From contig NC_090128.1 in assembly GCF_040581485.1 (NCBI RefSeq), positions 15,748,001 to 15,812,000 of the forward strand: 64,000 bases of DNA, written 5' to 3'. How positions within the stretch are numbered: position 1 is the stretch's first letter; every line of letters starts with the position of its first letter. Source of the DNA: Linepithema humile. Its lineage: Eukaryota; Arthropoda; Insecta; Hymenoptera; Formicidae. The translations under genes and the position numbers were made by a program. Positions 9,481 through 21,031 of this stretch are shown piece after piece. The notes beneath the pieces are model-generated. The model was not told the DNA's origin. It was given only the letters and a program-made list of their open reading frames with translations, and searched no databases.

Positions 9481-11240
9481 CCAAAAAATAATAGTTGCCC
9501 GATTAGCATAATAAATACTACCGCAACTAAAATAGAAATGCAAGCTCCAGTAGTAGAAATTGAAGAAGTAAAGACAGAAGAAAATGCCGAGATATTAATA
9601 GCTCAGATGTATATACCGAAGAAAATTCCCTTGTCACGCATGCAACAAATTAAAGAGGCGCTTCGTCTCGATCACTTAAATAACGAAGAGCGAAAAACCC
9701 TACTTAAAATCTGCGAAGATTTCGATGATGTATTCCATGACGGAAAACCCCTGACCTGCACCGAGGCACTGCAACACGAGATCGTAACTCGAGCCGGTAC
9801 GGCACCCGCGAATACGCGACCGTATAGATTACCGGAGAAGCATAAGGCCGAAGTGAATAGACAGGTACAGGAAATGTTAAGAAACGATATCGTACGTCCA
9901 AGCTCGAGTCAATGGAACGCACCACTTTTGGTGGTACCGAAGAAAACAGACGCTTCGGGAAAACCTAAAATGCGAGTCGTGGTCGATTTCCGAAAATTAA
10001 ACGACCTAACAGTCGGAGACTCTTTTCCACTGCCAAATATAACAGATATTTTGGACCAACTAGGGAATTCGAAATATTTTACAACGTTAGATCTGGCATC
10101 GGGCTATCATCAAATACCCATGGCAGACAGAGATAAGCAAAAAACGGCTTTTTCAACGCCCTACGGGCATTATGAATTTAATCGGATGCCGTTCGGGCTA
10201 AAGAATGCCCCGGCAACGTTTCAAAGATTAATGAATACTATTCTGGCGGGCATACAAGGAATACGGTGTCTGGTCTATTTAGACGACATCGTGATATACG
10301 GCGCTAGTTTAGAAGACCACAACCGGCGACTTATTAGAAGTATTACAAAAAATACGCGACAATAATCTGAAATTACAGCCGGACAAGTGTGAATTTCTTA
10401 GAAAAGAAGTGGCATATTTAGGACACATAATTACCGAACACGGAATTATGCCTGACCCTGGAAAAATCCAGGCAGTAAAGAATTTCCCTACGCCAAAACG
10501 AGTCAAGGATGTGCAATCATTCATAGGACTGGCAGGCTATTATAGACGGTTTATCGAAAATTTTTCGAAAATAGTCAAACCACTCACGAAATTAGTTAAA
10601 AAGGGAGTAAAATTCGAGTGGACACAAGAACAGCAAGGAGCTTTTGACAATCTAAAAGAGAAACTAATTACCGCTCCCGTCTTGCAGTACCCAAATTTCA
10701 ACGATGAATTTATACTGACTACCGACGCATCGGATTTCGCGATAGGAGGTATCTTGTCACAAGGAATGATAAGACAAGACCGACCAATAGCTTATGCTAG
10801 CAGAATTCTTTCTCGTGCAGAACAAAATTATAACACGACGGAAAAAGAATTACTCGTGATTGTGTGGGCGGTAAAACATTTTCGACCGTACCTATACGGG
10901 ACCAAATTTAAAATTGTCACCGACCATAAACCGCTAATTTGTTTAACGTGACCGATCCAGGATCTCGTCTAATTAGATAGAGACTGAAATTGGAAGAGTA
11001 CGACTATGAAATCGTACACAAAGCCGAAAAATACAATACAAATGCTGACGCATTAAGTCGCAACGTCGCTCACGCTATACATATAATCGACAAGGAGAAA
11101 AAGAGTGACGAAGAGAAAGAAGAGAGAGATAGCGAAAAAGAGATAAAAAGGTACACAGAGGAAAAGAAACAACAAATATTATATGAGTATCACGATGCAC
11201 CTATAGGAGGGCATCAATACGGAAGATTGTTTTTATTGAG
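9481..11240 (+). pseudogene. Second Gypsy retrotransposon pol fragment (RT and RNase H), decayed
   Basis: The frame from 9538 shows a Gypsy reverse transcriptase: KMRVVVDFRKLN, FTTLDLASGYHQIPM, then YLDDIVIYG as the catalytic YLDD. A frameshift near 10325 moves the reading to 10340-10951 with GHIITEHGIMPDPGKI, the RT connection, and RNase H with TTDASDFAIGG. A second shift occurs near 10945 and a TAG at about 10977. A short tail with the tether sequence DALSRNVAH reaches about 11200. No LTRs, gag or integrase are present. It is a different lineage from the element at 1-3803 and is inactive. Confidence 0.85.
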
Positions 11241-11421
11241 GAAAACAAAAAAGGATTATTCCCGGATTCCCGGCCTAACTCCTCGGCAGATCCCGAACCC
11301 GTGCCCTATCACCAAGGGCATAACAGTAATATGTAATAATAGTCTTGCGAAATAAAATAAAAATAATGATACACATAACCAAAAACAAATACTGTAATGA
11401 ACAATAATTATATACAGGATG
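11241..11421. other. Short unassigned stretch 3' of the Gypsy fragment
   Basis: A GC-richer piece at 11265-11315 and an A-rich spacer follow the break in the Gypsy pol. I recognise no gene or repeat family. Confidence 0.35.
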
Positions 11422-11626
11422 TACAGGATGAACTAAAATAAGATAACAAACTTTGAGGAGCGAGACCAAACATGAAAAAAAATTTGACATCAACATATGT
11501 CCGTCAAACCCACTGTTACTGATATAAAATATGTATTATTAATGAAAAATAAAAAAGTAATATTTATTATTATGTAATATTCTCGCTCCTCTAAAGTTTG
11601 TTATCTTATTTTAATTATATCTTGTA
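11422..11626. mobile_element. MITE with terminal inverted repeats of about 45 bp
   Basis: The left arm contains AAAATAAGATAACAAACTTT followed by a GGAGCGAGA end. The same arm returns inverted at 11581-11626. Both ends begin TACA and are flanked by TA, so a Tc1/mariner-type non-autonomous element is likely. The internal region is AT-rich without coding capacity. Confidence 0.7.
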
Positions 11627-11924
11627 TATATAGTAACTAGTACAATAAAAATTATTATAATAAATAATAAAAAAAATATTTAAAAACTTCATTGATGTTT
11701 AAATAGTATTAGTTTTGTATACTTTTTTATGATTATTTCTTTAGATTTGATTATATTGGAAGGCTTGTCATAGATAAGCTTGTCTAGTTTGTCATCACAC
11801 ACATCAACATAATCGACGCATGCGTATTGCAATAAAATGTACAGACAAGGATAGATAGATGTTGAGGACAACGACAAGTCAGCTTTGCCCCTTCCAGTAT
11901 ATATGTTCTAAATGGTACAAGGTA
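11627..11924. other. AT-rich spacer
   Basis: No coding or repeat signal is evident. It precedes the decayed Polinton-related genes. Confidence 0.4.
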
Positions 11925-12639
11925 TGGTGGCGCTGAAACGGGTCCCCCCATTTTAGCAAGAGCGAGTTACGACCCTCTGCGGACGATGCAAATGTCCGAT
12001 GATCGGGAAGCGTTGTACGGTCAACTAGGCCTGCTGGGACAAGAGTACATCGGAGCGCTCTTGAGCGGTGATAAGAAGACGGATCAAGTTTACGGAGTGT
12101 ACTTTAACAATGAGGGAACACTGCTTGGAAACAAGCGCTTTGACATCGATGAAAATAATAACATAATTGTGGACAGTGTGATATACGCGGGTACGCCCGG
12201 TCTGTTTGAATTGATATTCTAAAGAATTCCCGACGATGCGAGATATACGGAGGATGACAAATAAAAATACAAGAGCATACTTTTGGCGACTAATACTCAC
12301 AGACGCGGTCATAACATGCTTTAACCGGTTTTGGGAAATAAAGGATACAAGTATAAAAATATCATTGCACCTCTAATGTGTCTCAACAAGAGAGGTGGAG
12401 GTGTGATGACTCGTCACAATATCGCATTACCCGAGTGTAGCACGATACGAAACGTTACACCGCAGACCATGACCGTGACCAACAAAGCGGTCGATTATGT
12501 GCACTGGAATGATCCGAATAAATTGGTCGATCGTCTTCGATTATTAGACGCCTCCCGTCAGGCGAGAAACAACGCTTACGACAACGAGTTTCTATCAATA
12601 ATCGAGGAACTGCGTGAAGCGGGTCTGATTATAAATTAA
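11925..12639 (+). pseudogene. Polinton-lineage structural-type protein (DUF8207-like), broken
   Basis: Pieces in adjoining frames keep the order of a conserved arthropod protein: SYDPLRTMQMSDDREALYG, GLLGQEYIGALL, a core with IYAGTPGLFELIF, and a segment GNKGYKYKNIIAPLM. A frameshift at about 12222 and stops at about 12285 and 12315 break it. The last piece (12331-12639) ends with a charged helix. I recognise the family from uncharacterised insect proteins that sit beside integrase and polymerase B genes. Its function is unknown, and calling it structural is a guess. Confidence 0.5.
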
Positions 12640-12687
12640 GCACCACTTTTCAACTAATGTCAGTATCCCTTGTGCAATGCTGCAGGA

Positions 12688-13269
12688 ATGTCTATCAACA
12701 AGTTTGGAATACAGCTTGTAAAAAACGACGCAAAGAGAGGAGAAGCTCGGTCGAGCGGTGGAGTCTTTAGAAATTACGTACGAGAAAATTGTCTCTGCGT
12801 GGATGGCGATGTTTTCAACGCCAAGTCACGTAAAATTAGACGTCTCGCCAGCCCCGAAGCCGATAGCGATGCTGTGAACAAGCAACACTTGGATCATCGC
12901 TTCAAGACTATTAGTGACGACATGGACAATTGTATAAATAGAAATTGTTTACTTTGTGAAAATTCCAAACGGAAAGTGCTTTTAAAACTTTAAAATTTAG
13001 AGATTACTATACAGAACTGGAGGAAGGATAGCAACGTTTACATTCACACAAAATTTGAAACGTTGCAAAAGCAAATTACAGATCTGCGGGCTTAAATCAA
13101 TGAGGATATATCCAAAACCAACAGAAAAATTGCTGCGGATAATGTGGAATTGATGAATCAGATGAAGCAAATGATTAATCAAGACATTAAAGATCTTCAT
13201 AATGTTTTAAAAAATAATATTATGCATCTTCATGAAATAATAAAGAACGAACTGAAAGAATCAAAATGA
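12688..13269 (+). pseudogene. Polinton-lineage coiled-coil protein (MSINKFG-type), broken
   Basis: It starts MSINKFGIQLV and contains NYVRENCLCVDGDVFNAKSR followed by SDAVNKQHLDHRF. This N-terminal module is repeatedly found in insect Maverick-type elements. After a frameshift near 12990 the remainder, to the TGA overlapping the integrase ATG, is a long Lys/Gln/Ile heptad region suggesting a trimeric coiled coil or fibre. A stop lies near 13095. Fibre-like function is inference only. Confidence 0.45.
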
Positions 13270-14214
13270 AAAGCGATATTAGTTTGGAGAAAAGGCTGCT
13301 CGTGAATGAACTCCACGCACCAGCGAGAAGAAACTTCAAACGTAGATCTGTTGTTATAAAAGGATACGATGACTTGTGGCAAGCTGACGTAGTCGAGATG
13401 AGACCGTACTCGCGATTTAACAGCGGCTACAAGTACATTCTAACGGTCATCGATGTGTTGGGTAAACACGCATGGGCCATTCCGCTAAAGACCAAAGGTG
13501 GAATCGAAGCGGCCGAGGCGTTTTCCACGATATTTCGAGATTATAAAAGAACTCCGAACAATTTGCAAACCGACCGAGGAAAAGAATTTTACAACGGAGA
13601 TTTTTGGAAACTTGTCGAGAAACATGACATCGATCATTACTCGACACACTCAATTATGAAGGCCTCGGTCGTGGAACCGGTCGTGGAACCGATTCAACCG
13701 CACGCTACAGAACGAGATGTGGAAAGTTTTTACGCTCAATGGATCATATAGATGGATTGATGATTTACCGCGATTAGTCTTGGAATACAATAATCGTAAA
13801 CATCGAACTATTGGTATGCGACCGATCGATGTCACTCCCGCAATCGCAAAGAGACTTTTGTCCACGGTGTATAGTAGAATAAAGATTGCCACGCCAGCGA
13901 AATTCAAGGTGAACGATCCGGTGCGCGTCAGCAAATTCAAGACTATATTCGAGAAAGGGTACACGCCAAATTGGTCTACGGAAGTATTTAAGATTGTCGC
14001 GGTGCAACGAACCAATCCCGTGACATATCTGATTAAAGATTCTCGCGGAAATCCGATCTCCGGAGGATTGTACGAACACAAATTGCTCAAGACTACTCAA
14101 CCCGACGTTTAGCTCGTGGAGAAGGTGTGTCGTCGAAAGGATGATGTGTTTGTAAAATGGTTAGGATTCGATTCCTCACACAACTCTTAGATAAATAAGG
14201 ACAATGTATTGTAA
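13266..14214 (+). pseudogene. Retroviral-type integrase with C-terminal chromodomain, Polinton lineage
   Basis: The ATG overlaps the stop of the preceding gene. The rve core is clear: LWQADVVEM (first Asp), LQTDRGKEF (second Asp), then a Glu 35-40 residues on. Next come an EYNNRKHRTIGMRP segment and an SH3-like part, and a chromodomain-like tail with FVKWLGFDSSHNS. A 12-bp direct duplication and a one-base shift near 13690 separate core and C-terminus. Stops at 14110 and 14188 interrupt the tail. In Polintons this enzyme joins element ends to host DNA with 6-bp duplications. It belongs to the 11925-20131 lineage and is not part of the complete Polinton at 36227-52509. Confidence 0.8.
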
Positions 14215-14253
14215 TAAAAATATATTTATTGTACAATAAACAATTATATACAT

Positions 14254-16295
14254 TACGACGTGAACTAGTCTCGGAATCACGCCAGATCCGAGGGAGCACG
14301 CCCAATGAAAGTCGGTAGCCCGCGGTACTCCACGTTCTTCGGGAGTTAGGTAACTTACGCGTCGGCAGTAAATGCACGACTCGGTAACTCACGGTATCGG
14401 CAATAAATGCTCGATTCGGTAACTCGCGGTACTCCACGTATGTCGGGAGCAAGATAACTCGCGCGGTATCGACAATAAATGCTCGATTTGGTAACTCGCG
14501 GTACTTCATGTATTTCGGGAGCAAGGTAACTCGCGCGGTATCGGCAATAAATGCACGATTCGGTAACAGCGGTAACAGAGGTAACCCGACGAAATCGGTA
14601 ACCGGAAATGGGCGTCAGGTGCGTATAATCGCACCGCGGTAACGGTAACTTAGACAATTCTTATAATATGTCTGGCCGCTCCTCGCTCAGTATATGGCAG
14701 AGGGGCGCAGTTCTGCTAGGTAACGTTAAGAATCCGGAATGAGAGGCGAACAGAAGGACAACTCAGTGATTAATAAGTAACAATAATGTATATTTCACAA
14801 TTAGTTTAACAAGGGTTAAAGATGAGTAGATCATAATGCGGTGAGCAATTATAATTCGGCAGGAGTCGATGCGACGGTAACTGTTCGATAAAGGCGACAG
14901 CGATACAAATCGCCCGCCAGATCGGTAGCATAAAAGAAACTTCGATAACTGTACGGAACTTTGAAACGCGATCACGAAAAACGGTAGCTGACCCGATGAT
15001 ACTCGGCGAAACAGATATCACATATATTGACAATACGACGGGGCCGATGAAGGCCAAATAAATATAGTTTGAAACGAACGGTAATCTGACAGCCAGAAAG
15101 GCTATGTCGCGGAGCGGCTATTGTCGTAGATTTTCCTCGCTTCTCGCGGAGACACTAAAGTGGCGGTAACAGCAGTCTCCGGAGATCGTTCCCGCGCAAA
15201 ATTCGTCCGCGGACATTGAACTACGATAACTTTAAATAGTGAGATCGCGAAAAACGGCAACAAAAGACGGTATCAAAAAAAAGAGACGGTAACGGAAATC
15301 GGTACATCAATACGGTAACGAACAACGAGAGACTGTCGGTGATTAGCTCGCGATAGAGAAGCTTCGACACGATACCCGGAGCCGGCTGGATATGCGGTAA
15401 CTGAGCATCCAAAAAGGAGCTCACGGTATCAAATTCACGTGTTAGTCTTGTGAGAGACATAAAACGGAAACAGATGGACTCACGCTACCAGCCTTGTCCG
15501 GACAAAACTCTACGGCTACCCGAGAGACGGCTTACAGTGGTCGGCGTCTTCGGCGCCGTCTGGGCGAGTCCTGAAGCTGGTCCTTGTACTATCGTGGCAC
15601 ACCACAGTCACTTCTCTATCATCGGCACGTAGGTCCCTCAAATCCCGCGTCGCCTTTCCGCGCATCCTGCCGATTTTCCGCAAAAGGAGGGCCCCCGAGA
15701 ACCGCCCACAGTTCATCTAGAGCATCCCGGCTTCCTCTTGGTTCTGAGAACTTGCTGGTCCGCCGGTCGGTAACCGATCGGTAAGAGCTGTTATCCGCGG
15801 GCAGGGCTGGTTAGGCTGGCCGGGCCGTACTTCAGTCCCTCCGGTGGTATCTTGAGGACTCTCGGCGTCTTCTGCAGCAGGGCGAGGTCCTCCGATGCGT
15901 GCCTTATTTGTTCTCTGGCGTTGCAGTCGGAAGCAAGATTGCATTAGAAATGGGTTCAGATGGCGAGATCGACAGAGGCGCAATACCAGACCTTTTTTTT
16001 GGCGAGGTCACTAGCGTGTGACACCCGTTGGTGATCCCCCGGCGTCCGGTCTTCTTAGTGACGCTGCATTCTTCGCCCGAAGGCACAATGTGCGCAACGC
16101 CGCCCGCACGGGGTCTCGCCTTACAAACTCAAATAATAATAAACATACAAAACGGGAACAAAATACAAAATAATACGCGAGAAATGGTGGAGTCTCGCGG
16201 GTTGCTCTCTCAACGCGAAGAGAAACTCTAGAACCCTTTGCTCCCTCGGCCGGGCTATCGCCCTTGTGACAACGCTTCAAAAGCGTCACGTCACA
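14254..16295 (-). mobile_element. Solo-LTR-like 2.04-kb repeat, copy 1
   Basis: The 2042-bp repeat is flanked by ACAT on both sides (14250-14253 and 16296-16299), a 4-bp target duplication. On the minus strand it starts TGTGACG. It is nearly collinear with 21032-23069. One third (14300-14640) is a degenerate minisatellite of about 73 bp, and the next kilobase is studded with CGGTAAC/CGGTATC words. No protein-coding frame stands out. The different duplications at the two copies mean two separate insertions. Solo LTRs of a long-LTR retrotransposon fit best; a large non-autonomous element is the alternative. Confidence 0.65.
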
Positions 16296-16299
16296 ACAT

Positions 16300-16445
16300 G
16301 TACTACAATGGTATTATTTATTAAATAATATATAAACTATACAAAAATATTAACACTAGTATATAAACAATATAAATAATATAATGTATAAATTATATAC
16401 AACATAATAACAAACTATACATAAATATTATACTAATACTACAAT
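16300..16445. other. AT-rich spacer 3' of the polymerase gene
   Basis: Runs of ATATAAAC-like sequence lie between solo-LTR copy 1 and the end of the polymerase gene. Possible polyadenylation sequence, nothing more. Confidence 0.4.
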
Positions 16446-19400
16446 CTATAATTGTATTTTATAATGCCCCCACGATAGAGTGTCGGTGGAATCGGATACG
16501 ATGTAGCGCTTATCATCGTACGGACTAAGCGCTAGCTTCGACTCTGACACGGTGTACACTTCGTGCATTTTTGATTGGATACACAATTGACGCCGCGTCA
16601 GCTCGATATCATCGTTGAGGCATCGAGTGTAATCGTCGAACGTTATAGTTCTAGCAACTACACTCTTTTTTACACTTTTGACCTTTTTGGTGTCTTTTTG
16701 GCGTTGACTCTCAACGCGTACATTTTCACCCTCAATCCGACAAATTTCGTCATGATCGCGCCGTTGTTCTCATCCTTCATCAGACCCGGTATCTTCTTGT
16801 TCGCACGCGGTATACCGTAAACGTTGTCCTCGGAGTAATCGCTCGTATCAAATTTTGAAAGATCGCGTTTCATATCGTGATATACGTTCTCGCATTGTAG
16901 AAAGTATATCAGACTGTCTGTGTCGGTGTACATAATTTTACAATTGTCGCGGTATAAAGGCGCCATGTATTTGTAGTAAAACTTGTACAAGCAGGTTTTG
17001 GATATGCCGAGGATACACATACCCACGTAGATCGGCTTGTCGAATTTCACTTCGAGTTTCCGCAATTCTACGGCGATTAGATTCTCCGAGAACACGCTTC
17101 AGCTATGAAAATTTGGTTTGCCAATCATAGCCTCCGCTCCGTATCGTCCCTCCACTGTGTAACGAGCCGTACATCCGTATGATTTCGCACATTCTTCATA
17201 ATTTTGCCAAAAATTGCGTTGTTCATCAATTTGTATAAATTTTTCTCGAATTTATTGCTCGCGAGTGTCCGAAATTGTGTATTTAATTCGATATATCCTC
17301 GAAGCCATGGAGATTGCACGAATTGCAATATTCGATGAATCTTTGTAACCTGTAACCCGTGTCGAATACATTGTTGCAGGTTACGGTAGTGGATGACGTA
17401 TCGCTGCTTATCGCACAGCGTAGCGAGTAACTTGATCTTGCCGGGCGGCTTATCGCGCGTCGGGCAGAACGGTAAGTCAGTGTGCGCGTCGTGAAGATTC
17501 ATCAGATACGCAAGGTCGACTTTCAGCACATAACCGGTAGCCGAATCGGATGTTACGGACATTACATCAAAGCTCGCGACATTTTCGACCTACTGAAAAT
17601 CGGCATAAGGCAACGGTTGACACATTGCCCAGTCGTACAAGTTGTTTACATCAAAGTACATGAGGTACGATAATGGTTTCAATGGATAGTACGATGGCAT
17701 GTATTTATTATTTGCGCGAGCGTATCTGTTGTAGCATTGGCTAAGACCGCCGCGTACACCGCGTTCAATGAACATAACCATATCGATGTCTGTGAGTAAT
17801 TCAAACTCGATGCCCGTGTGCTTCAACATGGCGTCTTACGTATATCCCGGTAATGTGTAATACTGAGCAGGATCTAAACCGTAACTTTTGATACACGTGT
17901 TTCGGAAATTTTGAAAAATATCCGCCAACAAAAGAACGTCTGTTTTTAGATATAAATCACTGTATTGACCTAAAGTTTCAATCGAAAAAGTTTGCCAAAC
18001 ATTTGTCGCGTGCGCATAATCGCTCTCGGATACCGTTTCACCAGTCAACGAGCTGTAAAATGATTCGCGCGGAGGTAGACTAGTCTCCCGGAGCTTGTCG
18101 ACGCTGTCGACATACTCGTAGAGAAACACATCTTTGCGCGTAAGATTGAAATTTTCCGCGGATAAATAACTAAATTTGGAACGTAAAATTTTTAATTTAT
18201 CGGTTGTTAGATAAGATGCCAATTTTTTGAGACTGGTGCCGAGAAATCTAAACGAATCTATAAAACGTAATTTGACGCAAATTTTGAAATTTTGATCCTC
18301 CGGTATCTTTAACATTTTTTGTGAAAGAAATGTATCGCTCTTTTGTCAGCGGCAGTAAATCAATGTTGCCTTCAAAAGCGTTAGCGACATCTTTAATAAT
18401 GAAATGCGCGTCGTAACCGGATAAATTGTGAAATATTACGGGGATAACGTGGGAGTCTTTGTAATTTAGATTGCACGACGAGTGCGCGGGACCTCGATAA
18501 CGCCCGGTCAGATGGCAATGATCGCGCACACGCGTATCTTCCGGTGCGAACGGTTTTTCACACACGTAGCAATTTACGGCGCTATGAAATTTCACCGATT
18601 CCTCCCGCGTAAGATTCGCCATGGGGACGACGGTGGTGAGGATTGCTTTAACACGGCGCGCCAAATCATGGAGTTCATTGACGAACCACGCTATGCAATC
18701 CTCACCACGATAAGATTTAAAACTAGATAATGAATTATCGTATGTACAACTTACATAATATCCTACGCTAAACGTCTTGTAATGTTGGTAGGCGTAGGTT
18801 GTATGATCCTGTCTCTCCTTCTCGAGCGTGCATTCCAGATCGGCGTACACTACAAACGGGAGCCGCTCCTTTCGGTTGTAATTGCGAAACGTCAGCCACT
18901 TGTTGTCTTCTTTGGGAAGAATGACGGCGCAATCGTTCATCTTTCCGCAGTCGGCACTGTGGACTGACAATTTCTCGCTCGTCCAAAAGTAGTGTAGACA
19001 CCTGTAATAATTTATATAATTAATACTGCAAATAGTTTCAAATTATTCTATAAATGTGTTTTTACTTACCGATCACCAAATATGTTGTCTGTGTTCTCTC
19101 TTGCACATTTGTGAGCTCACCAGTCGAAACAAGTTTTTAATCAGCACAAAATGTGCCTCGTTGTTTTCAGGCAGGTAGAACAGGTTGACGTGCTTCTCTA
19201 TCTTGTTGTCGGTGAGACGCAGAGGAATGATCGAGCGGCCTTCGATTGTGAATACGTTTATGGATATGGTGTTTAGTTTTTCGAATTTTGAAATTTGCGG
19301 AAGCGTCATGGGAAACTCGATATCACACAGATTCAGTACTGTGGAATAGTGTGGTTATTCGATTGTTCTTTCCGGGTGTTTTGTCGTTGGATGTAAAGCG

Positions 19401-20131
19401 GCGACGACTGCTTATGCGAAACACGCATTGTCCGTCGATTGCACGTTGACCACTGCCTTTTTGAGTAAAATTTTCCGCGGTAACTTGATGTGGCATCCCG
19501 CATGCAGAGGATTGAACTCGTTGACGTTGATAGTGAGGTCCAAGATACGTGACAACGCCCATCCGCTGTCACGTTCTTGAAATTCCTCCAGAGACGTCAG
19601 GATGGCGTCAACCACATACTTCGTGTACCACTCGTTTAGATCAGATGTGGGAAATAGTTCACGGTTTTTTGTGGCGATAGTCTTTACGGCAGTTTTGTCA
19701 CCTGCGATGAATTCCCCGTTGAACATGGAGTTGATCTTGACACTGCCATGTTCCACCATGACGCTGTAAATCCGCTCAATGACCGTACTTATTTGTTTCA
19801 GAAATTGACGCGGTTCGATACAGTCCAAATTGATAACTGCAACGGTTAGTATTCGATTCCTGAAAGCCGTCTCGATTTCTTTCCAGGTGAATCCTTTCTT
19901 CGCTCTATATCTACTACCGGTGGGCATGAATCGCTCATGCAGGGTATTCCTTACACCCTCCAGACGTGTTATTTGTGCCACCAAGGAACTGATTAGTCCG
20001 GTGCGTTGTTTCTTGCGACATTTTTCTCTCAGAGAATCGAGGTACTCGTCGCACTCGTGGTCCCATGGGAGGAACTCTCCCAACGTTTTAATATTTGCAG
20101 CTCGAACGGTGAGATCACGCTCCGTCTCCAT
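16446..20131 (-). pseudogene. Protein-primed-type DNA polymerase B, second Polinton-related lineage, decayed
   Basis: The reading starts at the ATG 20131-20129. The N-terminal region contains FTWKEIETAF and LEEFQERDSGWAL. An intron with GTAAGT...TTACAG lies at 19005-19072, followed by a CHC2 zinc segment and exonuclease motif I YADLECTL. Next are an HNH-like zinc cluster DHCHLTGRYRG, exo II HNLSGYDAHF and exo III YLKTDVLLLADIF. The palm has motif A YFDVNNLYDWAM, motif B KLMNNAIFGK and motif C YTDTDSLIY. The C-terminus ends PWGHY. At least five frameshifts break it (near 19080, 19330-19560, 18310, 17830, 17590 and 17100). It copied element DNA by protein priming when intact. Confidence 0.85.
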
Positions 20132-20167
20132 TTTTAACAATTGCGATAATTTGTATTTTTCGCGAGC

Positions 20168-20175
20168 TTTTTATA
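20168..20175 (-). promoter_or_regulatory. TATA box of the polymerase B gene
   Basis: On the minus strand TATAAAAA stands 37 bases upstream of the ATG at 20131, in GC-containing surroundings. That spacing fits a short leader with transcription starting around 20140. Confidence 0.55.
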
Positions 20176-20206
20176 CCCGCTTTTTGCACACGACACTAAT
20201 CAAAAA

Positions 20207-20800
20207 ATGCTGACAATGCTGATTAAAACATTGAAATCTGGCAACAATGGCGCCCAAAATGCTGACGTAACTGCCTGTTGCTATGGGCTTTTGCACATGG
20301 CACTATTAAAAGTGCTGATTAAATATAAAGAAATCTGGCAACAATGGTGTCAAAAAATGCTGACGTGGTTGCTAAAAATAGTTATGATACCATTCTTGTA
20401 ACAACGCAAAATGGTGCTCAAAATGCTGATGCAGCTGTTGCTAAAAATAGTGATATCATTCCTGTAACAACGCAAAATGGCGCTCAAAATGCTGACGGCG
20501 CAAAATGGCGCCTGCAGATTCTAAGAAAAGTGATGACGTTATCCGTAAAATATGTGTTCCCTTCCAATCTTTAGTAACCTTATACCCACATTGCAAAAGT
20601 GCTGATGCTGCGTTTTTACAACTGTAAACGTGTGTAACCTGATACCCCTCCCCTCCAAAGTGCTGTAATCTGATACCTCCTCCTCTCCAAAGTGCTGATG
20701 CAGCGTAATCCGATACCCCCCTCCCCACCAAAAGTGATGACGCAGCGTAATGCAATACCCCCTCTTTCCCCGCACCCCCTTCATTGCCCCTGAGTAAGAA
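20207..20800. repeat. Degenerate tandem repeats upstream of the polymerase gene
   Basis: Repeated words such as CAAAATGGCGC, AAAATGCTGACG and AAGTGCTGATGCAGCG recur every 50-70 bases, ending in C-rich runs near 20740-20790. Position and style suggest the terminal repeat region of the decayed Polinton lineage, but I found no inverted partner inside the window. Confidence 0.45.
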
Positions 20801-21031
20801 CCGGCCTAGCTATATTACTGACATCATTATCTTTTTCTATCCGTTATGTTGCTCTTATGTTGTCGAAAATGAATGACAAAACAAAATGTTTTCCATGAAT
20901 AGAAGTTATTTTGTTGGCAACAAAATGAGCAACAGTTGCTCTCCGTTTGCTCTGAATCTGTTGACACGAAATGTTTCAAATCTGCCCTCGTGTTGTTGAA
21001 TACGTATGACTATGCATTACGTTTTTAGCAA
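20801..21031. other. Unassigned spacer before solo-LTR copy 2
   Basis: Mixed sequence with short repeats of ACAAAATG. It ends with the GCAA target duplication of the next repeat. No gene seen. Confidence 0.35.

Noticed and set aside
13266..14214. Integrase as the missing enzyme of the complete Polinton
   Set aside because: It lies 22 kb away, outside the inverted repeats and target duplications, next to genes of a different Polinton-related lineage.
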